From: JBICHN01 sp043101845
GTDB taxonomy: Bacteria > Planctomycetota > Phycisphaerae > Phycisphaerales > UBA5793
Assembly (NCBI GenBank): GCA_043101845.1
Contig: JBICHN010000011.1
Coordinates: 1,302,001 to 1,366,000 of the forward strand
Reading direction: 5' to 3'
DNA: 64,000 bases
The notes beneath the pieces were generated by a model. The model was not told where the DNA came from and made no database searches. It worked only from the letters and a program-made list of their open reading frames with translations. This document shows, piece by piece, positions 54,047 through 63,151 of this stretch; positions within the stretch are counted from its first letter, which is position 1; the number at the start of each line of letters is the position of its first letter. Position numbers and translations under genes: made by a program.

Positions 54047-57013
54047 CGAGGCTGCGGGCTTCTGACGCGCGCGTTCGGCTTCGATGTGCTGGCGCAGAAA
54101 TCGGCCCGTGTGACTTCGCGCGGACTTCATGACCGCGTCCGGTGGACCTTCGGCGACCACGGTCCCGCCGCCGGCGCCGCCCTCGGGCCCCAGATCGATG
54201 ATCCAGTCGGCGCACTTGATGACATCGAGGTTGTGCTCGATCACGACGAGCGTATTCCCCTGTTCGGCGAGTCGGTCGAGCACCGCGAGCAGTTTGCTGA
54301 TGTCGGCGAAGTGCAGCCCGGTCGTCGGCTCGTCGAGAATATAGAGCGTGTGCTGTGACTGTCCATGCAGTGTGGAGCCCTTGCCGAGTTCAGTGGCGAG
54401 CTTGACACGCTGCGCTTCGCCGCCGGAGAGCGTCGTCGAGGGCTGTCCGAGTTCGAGATAGTCGAGGCCGACATCGTGGAGGCACTCGAGCATGCGCAGA
54501 ATCTTCGGATGCGCATCGAAGAAATCGATGGCGTCCTCTACGGTCATCGCGAGCACATCGGCGATGTTCCTGCCCCGGTAGGTCACTTCCAGGGTTTCGC
54601 GGTTGTACCGCTTCCCCCGGCAGACTTCACATTCGACATAGACATCGGGCAGGAAGTGCATCTCGATCTTCTTCGTGCCCTGGCCTTCACAGGCCTCACA
54701 GCGGCCGCCCTTTACATTGAAGCTGAAGCGTCCCGGCTTGTAACCGCGAATCTTCGCTTCCTTCGTCCGGGTAAAGAGCGCCCGAATGTCGTCGAAGACG
54801 CCGGTGTAGGTCGCCGGATTACTCCGCGGCGTGCGGCCGATCGGAGATTGATCGACATCGATGATGCGATCGATCTTCGGCAGTCCCGTCACGCGTGTAT
54901 GCGCGCCAGGCTTCGGCCGGCTGTCGTGAAGGTGACGGCGTCCCGCTTTGAGCAGAATCTCGTTCACGAGCGTGGACTTGCCCGAGCCGCTCACACCGGT
55001 GACGCATATGACGCCGCCGAGGGGGAACGCGACATCAATACTCTTCAGATTGTGCTCGCGGGCGCCCTTGACGCACACCGCATTCTTGAGCGAGAGCTCG
55101 CGCAGCTCATGCGGCCGCTCGATCGTCGCGACGCCGGAAAGATACCGGCCGGTGATTGAGTTCGGGTTGCTGATGATGTCGTCATAATCACCATCGGCGA
55201 TCACCCGGCCGCCATGCACGCCCGGACCCGGACCGAGGTCGAGAATGTGATCCGCAGCCCGGATCATCTCCTCATCATGTTCAACGACGATGACCGTGTT
55301 CCCGATGTCGGCGAGGTGGCGAAGCGTGCGGATGAGGCGATCGTTGTCGCGCTGATGAAGACCGATCGTGGGCTCATCGAGAACATAGCAGACGCCCACG
55401 AGTCCGGTGCCCACCTGCGTCGCGAGTCGAATACGCTGGGCTTCGCCGCCTGAAAGCGTCCCGGTGCGCCGACTCAGATTGAGGTAGTTCAGCCCGACCG
55501 ATTCGAGGAACCCGAGTCTCGACTGAATCTCGCGAAGTATCGGCGCCGCGATCTGGTTCTGCTCGTTTGTGAGCGTGACCTCGTCGAAGAAGGCGCGGGC
55601 CTCTTCGACCGTCATCTCGGTCACCTGGCCGATGTTGATCTCGCGGTCGCCGGCGCCGCTTCGTAAGAAGACATGGAGCGCTTCGGTGCGCAACCGCCCA
55701 CCGTTGCATGCGGGACAAGGCGTCTGGCTGAGCAGATTGCTCAGCCGCTCTTTGACCCGTTCGCTCTCGGTATTCTCGAATCGATCGTGGAGGATCGGGA
55801 TCACGCCGCGAAAACTCGCGCCGTACTTCTTCTTGTCGCGATCGGTCGAGCCTTCGAGGATGATGCGCCGAAAGTCTTTGGGCAGACTCTTGAACGGGGT
55901 ATGCCGATCAATCTTGAATCGCTTGCATACCTTGCGCAGCACGCTCGTAAACCACGCGCGGTAGGCGTGCCCGAGTTTGGCGAAGGCCGTGACCGCGCCG
56001 TCGGCCATCGTCAGATTCGGGTCCACGATCTGATCGAGATCGAATTCCTGTACCGTCCCAAGGCCCCCGCATTCCGGGCAGGCGCCGAACGGCGAATTGA
56101 AACTGAAGAGGCGCGGCTCGAGCTCTTCGAGGCTGCACTCGGGGTGAAGCGGGCACGCATAATGCTCACTGAACAGATGATCGGTCCACGACCCGTCGTT
56201 GTCGTCCGGATCCTGCATCGACGCGATGAGCAATCCTTCTGACAGCTTGAGCGCGGTCTCCACGGAGTCGACGGTCCGGCTGCGACTGTCCGGCTTCAGA
56301 ATGACCCGGTCGACGACGGCTTCGATCGTGTGCTGCTCGTAGCGGCCGAGATTGAGCGGATTCTCGCCGCCCTCCTTCAACGCCTCTCGGAGGTCGACCA
56401 CGGCGCCGTTCACGCGGGCCCGAACGAACCCCTGGCTCTGCAGAGTCTCGAGGACATCGCGGTGGAAGCCCTTCTTCCCTCGAATAACCGGGGCGAGAAG
56501 CATGATGCGCGTGCCCTCCGCCCGTCCCATGATCGCATCGACGATCTGGGTCGCGGACTGCCGCTCGATGACGCGGCCACACTCGACCTCCTTGCGACCC
56601 TTCTTCTCGACATGCCAGCAACGGGGTGTTCCACAGCGGGCATAGAGAAGGCGGAGGTAGTCGTAGATCTCGGTCGTTGTTGCGACGGTCGAACGCGGGT
56701 TGTGGCCGCTCGAGCGCTGCTCGATCGCGATCGTGGGGGGAAGCCCTTCGATCGTGTCGATGTCCGGCTTCTGAAGCTGGTCGAGAAACTGGCGGGCGTA
56801 CGCGGAGAGCGACTCCATGTACTTCCGCTGTCCCTCAGCGAAGATCGTGTCGAACGCGAGCGAGGACTTGCCCGATCCCGACAGCCCCGTCACTACGATG
56901 AGCTCGTCTCGGGGGATATCGACATCGATGTTGCGCAGGTTGTGCTCGCGGGCGCCGCGAACCCGGATCAGGCGTCCGTCATCGGTGGTGGTTCGTCTGT
57001 TCTGGTGGGGCAT
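54035..57013 (-). CDS. uvrA: Excinuclease ABC subunit UvrA
   Basis: DNA damage sensor ATPase of nucleotide excision repair. The 992 residues contain two ABC modules: Walker A TGLSGSGKSSLAFDTIF and TGVSGSGKSTLVNEIL, with signatures LSGGEAQRIRLATQ and LSGGEAQRVKLATEL and Walker B in YVLDEPTIGLHQRD and YILDEPTTGLHFAD. Zinc sites are ACPLHPECSLEE, ACPECGGLG and CEACEGQGTKKI with VECEVCRGKRYN. The N-terminal ATG at 57013 is used; the upstream extension is unlike UvrA. About 50 residues longer than the E. coli protein, mainly in the first zinc and linker parts. A TATCAT box lies 9 bases upstream. uvrB and uvrC are not in the window. Confidence 0.97.
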   Translation of the reverse strand: MPHQNRRTTTDDGRLIRVRGAREHNLRNIDVDIPRDELIVVTGLSGSGKSSLAFDTIFAEGQRKYMESLSAYARQFLDQLQKPDIDTIEGLPPTIAIEQRSSGHNPRSTVATTTEIYDYLRLLYARCGTPRCWHVEKKGRKEVECGRVIERQSATQIVDAIMGRAEGTRIMLLAPVIRGKKGFHRDVLETLQSQGFVRARVNGAVVDLREALKEGGENPLNLGRYEQHTIEAVVDRVILKPDSRSRTVDSVETALKLSEGLLIASMQDPDDNDGSWTDHLFSEHYACPLHPECSLEELEPRLFSFNSPFGACPECGGLGTVQEFDLDQIVDPNLTMADGAVTAFAKLGHAYRAWFTSVLRKVCKRFKIDRHTPFKSLPKDFRRIILEGSTDRDKKKYGASFRGVIPILHDRFENTESERVKERLSNLLSQTPCPACNGGRLRTEALHVFLRSGAGDREINIGQVTEMTVEEARAFFDEVTLTNEQNQIAAPILREIQSRLGFLESVGLNYLNLSRRTGTLSGGEAQRIRLATQVGTGLVGVCYVLDEPTIGLHQRDNDRLIRTLRHLADIGNTVIVVEHDEEMIRAADHILDLGPGPGVHGGRVIADGDYDDIISNPNSITGRYLSGVATIERPHELRELSLKNAVCVKGAREHNLKSIDVAFPLGGVICVTGVSGSGKSTLVNEILLKAGRRHLHDSRPKPGAHTRVTGLPKIDRIIDVDQSPIGRTPRSNPATYTGVFDDIRALFTRTKEAKIRGYKPGRFSFNVKGGRCEACEGQGTKKIEMHFLPDVYVECEVCRGKRYNRETLEVTYRGRNIADVLAMTVEDAIDFFDAHPKILRMLECLHDVGLDYLELGQPSTTLSGGEAQRVKLATELGKGSTLHGQSQHTLYILDEPTTGLHFADISKLLAVLDRLAEQGNTLVVIEHNLDVIKCADWIIDLGPEGGAGGGTVVAEGPPDAVMKSARSHTGRFLRQHIEAERARQKPAASLAG

Positions 57014-57022
57014 GTTCGGAGA

Positions 57023-57028
57023 ATGATA
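57023..57028 (-). promoter_or_regulatory. -10-like hexamer, probably leaderless, before uvrA
   Basis: TATCAT lies 9 bases before the uvrA ATG on the leftward strand; the DNA between has no ribosome site. A LexA-type operator is not recognisable. Confidence 0.35.
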
Positions 57029-57202
57029 GGCACGCCGGCGCCGGTCGCCGGAATCGTGTTCACTGGGTCTTGATGGTCCAAAAGTCGGGCGAGCCGGAGG
57101 TATACGAGGCGTAACGCCGGTCGGTTCGTTCAAGGCGATCGTGAGTTCGTTCGACCGACTGGAGTTGAAACCGCCGGGTATGCTTCTCCCCATTTCGGCC
57201 TC

Positions 57203-58405
57203 ATGCGCATTCTCCACATTTCAACTCGGCTCATACTTGGCGGCTCGCAGGAGAACACGGTACTTTCCTGCGAGGGACAGGCCGAGCGCGGCCATGAGGT
57301 TCACCTCGCCTTCGGTCCGATCTACGGTCCCGAAGGGTCGCTGCTCGACCGGGTACGAGAGTTTGAGACGACAGATGGGCGGCGGATCGAGACGCACCCG
57401 CTGCCGAACATGGTGCGCGAACTCTCGCCCCGCCGTGACCGTGCAGCGCTTCGTGAATGCCGAGAGTTGATCCGCTCAGTCCGACCCGACATCGTTCATA
57501 CGCATTCGTCGAAGGCCGGGATTCTCGGTCGCGCCGCCGCGTGGCGCGAAGGGGGGCGGCGCGGGCGTCCAGGCGTCGTGCACACGATTCACGGCCTTCC
57601 GTTTCACCCCTACGAAACGAAGCGTCGCAACGCGATCTACATTCTGTCCGAACGCTGGGCGGCGAAGCGGTGTCACCGCATCGTGTCGGTGTGCGACGCG
57701 ATGACCCGTCAGGCGCTCGCCGCCGGCGTCGGTCGTTCGAGCCAGTTCGTCACCGTGTACAGCGGGATGGAGACGGAGCGGTTTCTTGATCCCGGAGTGT
57801 CGTCGATTGAGATGCGGGAAGCTCTGAGTCTCGATGCCGACGACTTTGTGATCGGAACCGTTGCGCGACTCGCCGAACTGAAGGGTCACGATGATCTGCT
57901 CGACGCGCTGTCCGCCGACCTCCGGGCGAACCCGAATTGGAAACTGCTCTGGGTGGGTGACGGGTGGTGGACCGAGCGGCTGATGCAGCAGGTCGAAGAG
58001 CTCGGCCTGCAGGCGCAAGTGATACACACGGGTCTCGTTCCGCCCGAAGAAGTTCCGCAGCTGATGGCGGCGATGGATGTGCTAGTGCATCCGAGCTATC
58101 GGGAAGGCCTGCCCCGCACTCTGCCCCAGGCGCTGCTCTCCGGTGTTCCGGTGATCGCATACAACCTCGACGGCGCCCCCGAAGTCTGTATCGACGGAGA
58201 GACCGGTCGGCTCGTGGAGCCCGGCGACCACGAGTCCTTGAGGCATGCAGTGGAATGGATGGCCGCCCATCCCGCCGAGCGCCGGCAAATGGCCGAGCGC
58301 GGCCGCGATCTCTGTCGAGATCGGTTCAGCGCGAATCGGATGGTCGAGGACCTTGACGGCGTGTACGCGTCGATCGTCGCGGATCGCTCCGGCGCTATTC
58401 CTTGA
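57203..58405 (+). CDS. GT4-family glycosyltransferase
   Basis: A 400-residue GT-B enzyme of family 4. N-terminal half: ILHISTRLILGGSQENT (start of the acceptor fold) and DIVHTHSSKAGILGRAAA; C-terminal donor half: IGTVARLAELKGHDDLLDAL, LLWVGDGWW and VLVHPSYREGLPRTLPQALLSGVPVIAYNLDGAPEV, with the ExxxxE-type nucleotide-sugar site read here as EGLPRTLPQ in place of the usual E-A-Q acid. Retaining sugar transfer, probably into a surface polysaccharide. It is alone; its end overlaps the convergent mltA end by 11 bases. Confidence 0.85.
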   Translation: MRILHISTRLILGGSQENTVLSCEGQAERGHEVHLAFGPIYGPEGSLLDRVREFETTDGRRIETHPLPNMVRELSPRRDRAALRECRELIRSVRPDIVHTHSSKAGILGRAAAWREGGRRGRPGVVHTIHGLPFHPYETKRRNAIYILSERWAAKRCHRIVSVCDAMTRQALAAGVGRSSQFVTVYSGMETERFLDPGVSSIEMREALSLDADDFVIGTVARLAELKGHDDLLDALSADLRANPNWKLLWVGDGWWTERLMQQVEELGLQAQVIHTGLVPPEEVPQLMAAMDVLVHPSYREGLPRTLPQALLSGVPVIAYNLDGAPEVCIDGETGRLVEPGDHESLRHAVEWMAAHPAERRQMAERGRDLCRDRFSANRMVEDLDGVYASIVADRSGAIP

Positions 58406-59591
58406 GGAAGAGGTAGTAGAGCCGGCCTTCCTGGTACTGTCGCCCGGCGAGAAGCTCGGCCGCGGCGCCCTGCCCCATGAAGATATCGCCGCGACCCGGC
58501 GCCTTGATGGCGCCACCCGTGTCCTGGTCGAGCATCATTTGTGTGAAGGGACGCAACTCGCCGCGATAGTTCGGAATTCGCGTTTCGACGATGAGCATGC
58601 CGCCGCGGGGGAAGATCGCCTTGTCCGTCGCGAGCGATCGTTTCTCGGTAACGCGGAATCCAAGGGAGCCCGCCGGCCAGCTGTCCGCCGGGTAGGTCGT
58701 AAAGAACACATACGACTCGTTCTCGTAGATCATCTCGAGCGTTTCTTCGGGGTGCGCGTCGTAGTACTCCCGCACTGCGGTGAGGTTCAGCCCCGCCGCC
58801 GGAATCTTGTCGCGCTCGATCATCGTCTGCCCGAGTCCCTTGTAGGGGCGATCAGTCTTGCCCGCGTATCCGATGTACATCGTCGAGCCGTCGGTCAGAC
58901 GAAGCTTGGCGGAGCCGTTCACATGGATGATGTACGCGTCCATCGGACTCTTCACCCAGACGAGTTCGGTCCCGGCGAGCATGCCGGACTCGTCAATCTC
59001 ACGACGCGTCGGATACGGCTCGACCGAAGAGCCGACCTGGCGTCCGAGCGGTTTCCCCGTCTTCGGATCGGTGACGAGATCGGCCGGCCGCTTGTAGAGT
59101 GGGTAGAGGAACTCTCCGCTCGGCTCACGGCTCGCCTCGAACTCGGGGGCGTAGTACCCGGTGTAAAGGACCGTTCCGTGTCCGTCCCATCCGACCGACT
59201 CGTAGAGCGTGAACTTGTCCATGATCTCGCGCACGAAGGCGTCGCGGGCGGGTCGCTTCTCGAGAATCTTCAGCATCTCGTCGACGCTCTCGTCCGCGCG
59301 TTCAAACGAGACTCCCGCGATGGGGAAATGAGTTTTCGCTGACGGCTTCTCGAACCAGCGGTCGCTCCGCCGCGCGGCTTCGATGAGCAGAGCGTCATTG
59401 GACGCATGGGCCGATTCGAGCAGAGCTCGGAATCGCGCCGGATCCCGCACCTCACGAAGCGCGTTCTCACCCGGGTCGAGCGGCCGTGTGTAATCCGGGC
59501 GAAGCTCGACGGCTTCGTCCTTCGTGCGGCAGCCGGAGAGGAGTACGCCGAAGGCGACGAGCGTACAGACGATCAAGAGTGGTTTGGGCAT
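58395..59591 (-). CDS. mltA: Membrane-bound lytic murein transglycosylase MltA-like lipoprotein
   Basis: Cleaves peptidoglycan to 1,6-anhydromuropeptides. The 398 residues begin with a lipoprotein signal (LLIVCTLVAFGVLLSGC, lipobox LSGC, Cys near 20). The MltA double-psi-barrel follows: VLYTGYYAPEFEASRE, IHVNGSAKLRL, YKGLGQTMIERDKI, and the 3D-type ending LDQDTGGAIKAPGRGDIFMG, in which the second Asp is the catalytic acid of the family. Peptidoglycan cleavage by this protein supports a cell wall in the host. A TATCCT hexamer lies 9 bases before the ATG. It is convergent with the glycosyltransferase. Confidence 0.92.
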   Translation of the reverse strand: MPKPLLIVCTLVAFGVLLSGCRTKDEAVELRPDYTRPLDPGENALREVRDPARFRALLESAHASNDALLIEAARRSDRWFEKPSAKTHFPIAGVSFERADESVDEMLKILEKRPARDAFVREIMDKFTLYESVGWDGHGTVLYTGYYAPEFEASREPSGEFLYPLYKRPADLVTDPKTGKPLGRQVGSSVEPYPTRREIDESGMLAGTELVWVKSPMDAYIIHVNGSAKLRLTDGSTMYIGYAGKTDRPYKGLGQTMIERDKIPAAGLNLTAVREYYDAHPEETLEMIYENESYVFFTTYPADSWPAGSLGFRVTEKRSLATDKAIFPRGGMLIVETRIPNYRGELRPFTQMMLDQDTGGAIKAPGRGDIFMGQGAAAELLAGRQYQEGRLYYLFLKE

Positions 59592-59600
59592 GGTGGCGTC

Positions 59601-59606
59601 AGGATA
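59601..59606 (-). promoter_or_regulatory. -10-like hexamer before mltA
   Basis: TATCCT lies 9 bases before the mltA ATG on the leftward strand with no ribosome-binding sequence between. Confidence 0.25.
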
Positions 59607-59712
59607 TTCGGGTGCGGCAGGACGGGCGACGCAAGCGCGCGGCCATTCCGGTTCGTCATCGACGAGAGACCGCCTCGGCCATGAACTATCGCGGTCAGAC
59701 GACGCGCTGCGA

Positions 59713-59718
59713 TACGAT
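59713..59718 (+). promoter_or_regulatory. -10-like hexamer, probably leaderless, before the dehydrogenase
   Basis: TACGAT lies 8 bases before the ATG at 59727 within GATACGATAC; no ribosome site lies between. Confidence 0.35.
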
Positions 59719-59726
59719 ACCGCCTC

Positions 59727-60689
59727 ATGTCGACTCGACCGACCATCGTGGTGACCGAGCGGCTCGACGACTCCGCGGCCGCCTGGCTGACCGACCGGGC
59801 GAGAGTCATTCATTGCTCGAGTGACGCGACCGAGTTCAGCGAAGCCCTTTCCTCGGCGGTCGGGCTCGTGGTCCGGACCTATACCCAGGTCGATGACGCT
59901 CTTCTGGACCGGGCCCCTTTGCTCAGAGTGGTGGGCCGCGCCGGCGTGGGAGTTGACAACATCGATCTGTCCGCGTGCGCGCGTCGAGGTATCCCGGTCG
60001 TCCACACCCCTGACGCGAATTCGCAGGCGGTCACCGAATTCATCACCGCCCTCGTTTTCGACGCGATCCGTCCGCGTTGCCGTGTTACGGCGCCGCTCCC
60101 TCTCGCCGAGTGGAATCGGCTCCGCAGTGCGAATGTCGGGCGACGACAACTTGACGAGCTCATCGTCGGGGTGCTCGGGTTCGGCCGGATCGGCAGGCGC
60201 GTCGGTCGGACGCTGTCGGCCTTCGGGGGGAAGGTGCAGTACTTCGATGTGGCCGAGGTCCCCGAGTCCGACCGAGCGGGAGCCCGGTCAGTCGATCGTG
60301 AAACGCTGTTTCGAACCTCGGACATCCTCACGGTGCATGTGGACGGACGGTCTTCGAACCGGATGCTTCTCGGCCCGGCCGAGTTCGAGATGATGAAGCC
60401 CGACGCGATTCTCATCAACACCGCTCGCGGTTTCGTGATCGACGCGCCCGCGCTGGCCCGTCATCTTTCCCGCGTTCCCGAGTTTCGGGCGTTTCTGGAT
60501 GTCCACGAACCCGAGCCGCTGCCCGCCGACCATCCGCTCCTGCGTCAGCCGAACGCCGTGCTGACGCCTCATATCGCCGGCCGTACGGATCGAGCGTTGG
60601 CGCGGATGAGCGAAGTTGTCTTTGATGTCATGGCGGTGCTCGAGGGTCGTGAACCACGCTATCCCGTGGGCGCCTCAGCGATGGAGTGA
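59727..60689 (+). CDS. D-2-hydroxyacid dehydrogenase (phosphoglycerate dehydrogenase-like)
   Basis: A 320-residue NAD-dependent dehydrogenase. The substrate half has VVGRAGVGVDNIDLSACARRGIPVVHTP and the NAD half VGVLGFGRIGRRVGRTL; catalytic residues are the Arg of NTARGFVIDAPAL, the Glu of DVHEPEP and the His of LTPHIAGRTDRAL. The closest named class is SerA (3-phosphoglycerate dehydrogenase) but it lacks the C-terminal ACT domains, so serine-pathway activity is likely but not certain. It is followed after 75 bases by eno; since enolase and SerA are both in lower glycolysis, the pairing fits. Confidence 0.85.
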   Translation: MSTRPTIVVTERLDDSAAAWLTDRARVIHCSSDATEFSEALSSAVGLVVRTYTQVDDALLDRAPLLRVVGRAGVGVDNIDLSACARRGIPVVHTPDANSQAVTEFITALVFDAIRPRCRVTAPLPLAEWNRLRSANVGRRQLDELIVGVLGFGRIGRRVGRTLSAFGGKVQYFDVAEVPESDRAGARSVDRETLFRTSDILTVHVDGRSSNRMLLGPAEFEMMKPDAILINTARGFVIDAPALARHLSRVPEFRAFLDVHEPEPLPADHPLLRQPNAVLTPHIAGRTDRALARMSEVVFDVMAVLEGREPRYPVGASAME

Positions 60690-60764
60690 GCCCGTCGGGG
60701 GCGCGGGCTACGATGCGCCGTCGTTCTCGATTGCAGATTGGACTCTGGAGGAGAGGCCGCCCTC

Positions 60765-62069
60765 ATGGACTTCGAAATCGATTTCACCCATGCTCGCCAG
60801 GTGCTCGATTCCCGCGGGAATCCGACGGTTGAAGTGGAGGTCGGGCTCTTCGGCGGCGCCGTCGGCCGCGCGATCGTTCCGTCCGGGGCGTCGACCGGCG
60901 AAAACGAAGCCGTCGAGTTGCGGGATGGGGACGAGTCGCTCTTTGGCGGCAAGTCCGTGATGAAAGCAGTGGAGAATGTGAATGAGCGAATCGGTCCCGA
61001 GATTTCCGGAATCGACGGACGCGAGCAGGAAATGATCGACGCCATTCTTGTCGATCTCGACGGCACCTCGAACAAGTCAGAGCTCGGCGCGAACGCCACG
61101 CTGGGTGTTTCCATGGCGGTGGCGAAAGCGGCGGCCCGCGGATGCGGCCTGCCGCTCTACCGTTACCTTGGCGGGTCCGCCGCTCGAACCCTGCCGGTCC
61201 CGATGTTCAACATCCTGAACGGCGGCAAGCACGCGGACAACACAGTCGACTTTCAGGAATTCATGATTCAACCATGGGGGTTCGACGACTTCTTTGACGC
61301 GCTCCGCGCCGGAGTCGAGATCTACCACGCGCTGAAGAAGGTCCTGCACGAGCGCGGCCTTTCGACCGCAGTGGGAGACGAGGGCGGCTTTGCGCCGAAC
61401 CTGCATGACAACGAAGAAGCGATCAAGGTCATCGAGCAGGCGACGGAACGCGCCGGATACCGGTGGGGCGAGCAGATCTTCGTCGCCCTCGATCCCGCGA
61501 CGAGCGAACTCTGGAACGAGGCGGAGAAGAAGGGGAAGACCGGATACTGCATGTTCAAGAGCGATCCGGATCGCGTGCTCTCAAGTGCAGAATTGATCGA
61601 TCTCTGGGCTGACTGGCGATCGAAGTATCCCATTCGTTCCATCGAAGATGGGCTGGCGGAGAATGACTGGGAGGGGTGGGCGGCGCTTACGAGAAAGCTC
61701 GGCGATTCGACGCAACTCGTAGGCGACGATCTGTTCGTGACGAACCGAGAGTTTCTCAAGCGTGGGCTCGAACTCGGATGTGCAAACTCGGTGCTCATAA
61801 AGGTCAACCAGATCGGTACGCTGAGTGAGACCTTCGAGACGGTGAACATGGCTATTCGACACGGGTACACCGCCGTCATGAGCCATCGATCAGGCGAGAC
61901 CGAGGATGCGACTATCGCGGATCTTGCCGTGGCGACGAATTGCGGTCAGATCAAGACCGGGGCTCCCTGCCGTTCGGATCGAACGGCGAAGTACAACCAG
62001 CTCATCCGGATTGCGGAAGATCTCGATGAGATCGGTGAGTACGGCGGCGGACTGTGGCGGAAGGGTTGA
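60765..62069 (+). CDS. eno: Enolase
   Basis: Converts 2-phosphoglycerate to phosphoenolpyruvate. The 434 residues are canonical: VLDSRGNPTVEVEV, PSGASTGENEAVELRD, NILNGGKHADNTVDFQEFM, VGDEGGFAPNL, SIEDGLAENDWEGW and SHRSGETEDATIADLAVA, with the catalytic Lys in LIKVNQIGTL. All metal and acid-base residues are present. GGAGGAGAGG lies about 9 bases before the ATG, the strongest ribosome site in this half of the window, fitting a highly expressed gene. Confidence 0.97.
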   Translation: MDFEIDFTHARQVLDSRGNPTVEVEVGLFGGAVGRAIVPSGASTGENEAVELRDGDESLFGGKSVMKAVENVNERIGPEISGIDGREQEMIDAILVDLDGTSNKSELGANATLGVSMAVAKAAARGCGLPLYRYLGGSAARTLPVPMFNILNGGKHADNTVDFQEFMIQPWGFDDFFDALRAGVEIYHALKKVLHERGLSTAVGDEGGFAPNLHDNEEAIKVIEQATERAGYRWGEQIFVALDPATSELWNEAEKKGKTGYCMFKSDPDRVLSSAELIDLWADWRSKYPIRSIEDGLAENDWEGWAALTRKLGDSTQLVGDDLFVTNREFLKRGLELGCANSVLIKVNQIGTLSETFETVNMAIRHGYTAVMSHRSGETEDATIADLAVATNCGQIKTGAPCRSDRTAKYNQLIRIAEDLDEIGEYGGGLWRKG

Positions 62070-62127
62070 ACCCGTTGACCGCAGACGCCGTAATCCGGAT
62101 GGCGCCGAATTCAGTCAGGAGTTTCGC

Positions 62128-62640
62128 ATGCGATTACTCATTGCCGGTCTTCTTGCTTTCGGGCTCTCGATCGCCACCGTTTCATGTGACCAGCAGGAAT
62201 CCGTCCTGGCTGGTTCCGCCGAAGCTCCCGACTTCACCCTGGACTTGGCGGACGGCTCAACCTTCACGCTGTCTGAGGCGCGGGGAGATGTGGTCCTGCT
62301 CGACTTCTGGGCGACCTGGTGTCCGCCCTGCCGCGCGGCGATGCCCGGAATCCAGTCGATTCACGAGAAGTATGCGAGCCGGGGCGTACGGGTCCTCGGC
62401 GTCAACATCAATGACGACACCGCGAAGGCGCGGGCGTACATGTCGGACAATGGCTTTGACTACGGACTTCTGGTCGAAGGTGATTCGGTCGCGGAGAAGT
62501 ACAAAGTCACCGGCATCCCGACCTTTTTCCTGATTGGTGTGGACGGCGAAGTCGTCCTCCATCATGTGGGCGGCGGCGAAAGCGCGGCTGACATCATCGA
62601 GCCGGCGCTCGACAGCTACCTGCGCAAGATCGGGCGCTGA
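62128..62640 (+). CDS. TlpA/ResA-like thioredoxin-fold lipoprotein
   Basis: A 170-residue exported thiol-disulfide protein. The signal (LLIAGLLAFGLSIATVSC) ends in a lipobox-like TVSC, so it may be lipid-anchored. The fold contains APDFTLDLADG, VVLLDFWATWCPPCRAAMPG with the redox pair WCPPC, VNINDD and the cis-Pro loop GIPTFFLIGVDG. TlpA and ResA proteins reduce apocytochrome c heme sites, but the substrate here is not known. AGGAG lies 7 bases before the ATG. It follows eno after 58 bases. Confidence 0.87.
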   Translation: MRLLIAGLLAFGLSIATVSCDQQESVLAGSAEAPDFTLDLADGSTFTLSEARGDVVLLDFWATWCPPCRAAMPGIQSIHEKYASRGVRVLGVNINDDTAKARAYMSDNGFDYGLLVEGDSVAEKYKVTGIPTFFLIGVDGEVVLHHVGGGESAADIIEPALDSYLRKIGR

Positions 62641-62725
62641 TCGGATGAAGTCCCGGAGATCAACCCGGCCGTAGAATGCCCTCATTCGTGGTAGTTTGGA
62701 TTCTCTGACGAAATGTGAGGGCGTC

Positions 62726-63064
62726 ATGGTTACGGTCGGCATGAACTACGAGGTGATTCCGGGGAAAGACGATGCCTTCGTCGCCATGTGCGACAAGGTC
62801 ATCGAGGTCATGGCTGACATGCCGGGGCATCAGAAGACGCGCCTCTTCCGTGATGTGCGCGACGATCATTCCTATCTCATCATGTCGGAATGGTCCGACG
62901 AAGACGCCTTCAACGCCTTCATCGCGTCGGATCAGTTTCGGCAGGTGACGCAGTGGGGGCAGTCGAATGTGCTCGCCGCGCGACCGCATCACGAGATCTT
63001 CCGCGGAGCGGACGAAAAGGATGCCGCGACCGGATCGTCCGGATGTCCCGTCGCTCACGATTGA
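62726..63064 (+). CDS. Antibiotic biosynthesis monooxygenase (ABM) fold protein
   Basis: A 112-residue small ferredoxin-like protein. VGMNYEVIPGKDDAFVAMCDKVIEVM, the middle LFRDVRDDHSYLIMSEW and the SDEDAFNAFIASDQFRQ motif match the ABM domain, which includes heme-degrading (IsdG) and quinol monooxygenases. A C-terminal GSSGCPVAHD extension carries a Cys and a His and resembles the heme-binding CP motif; heme contact is a guess. GAGGG lies 5 bases before the ATG. It stands between the thioredoxin and the transporter. Confidence 0.8.
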   Translation: MVTVGMNYEVIPGKDDAFVAMCDKVIEVMADMPGHQKTRLFRDVRDDHSYLIMSEWSDEDAFNAFIASDQFRQVTQWGQSNVLAARPHHEIFRGADEKDAATGSSGCPVAHD

Positions 63065-63151
63065 GCGTCCCTGAATACGAGTGGTTCCCGAATCGAGCCG
63101 GAGCCTGGAGCGGCTACGATCCGATTCGGCGTCGAAGCCGTGTTCCTCCAA

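Noticed and set aside
53553..54215. A leftward frame of about 220 codons covering the DUF2934 gene, with a plausible-looking C-terminal part
   Set aside because: It crosses the uvrA stop region and the well-supported DUF2934 gene with its ribosome site, and the protein is Arg-rich without recognisable motifs.
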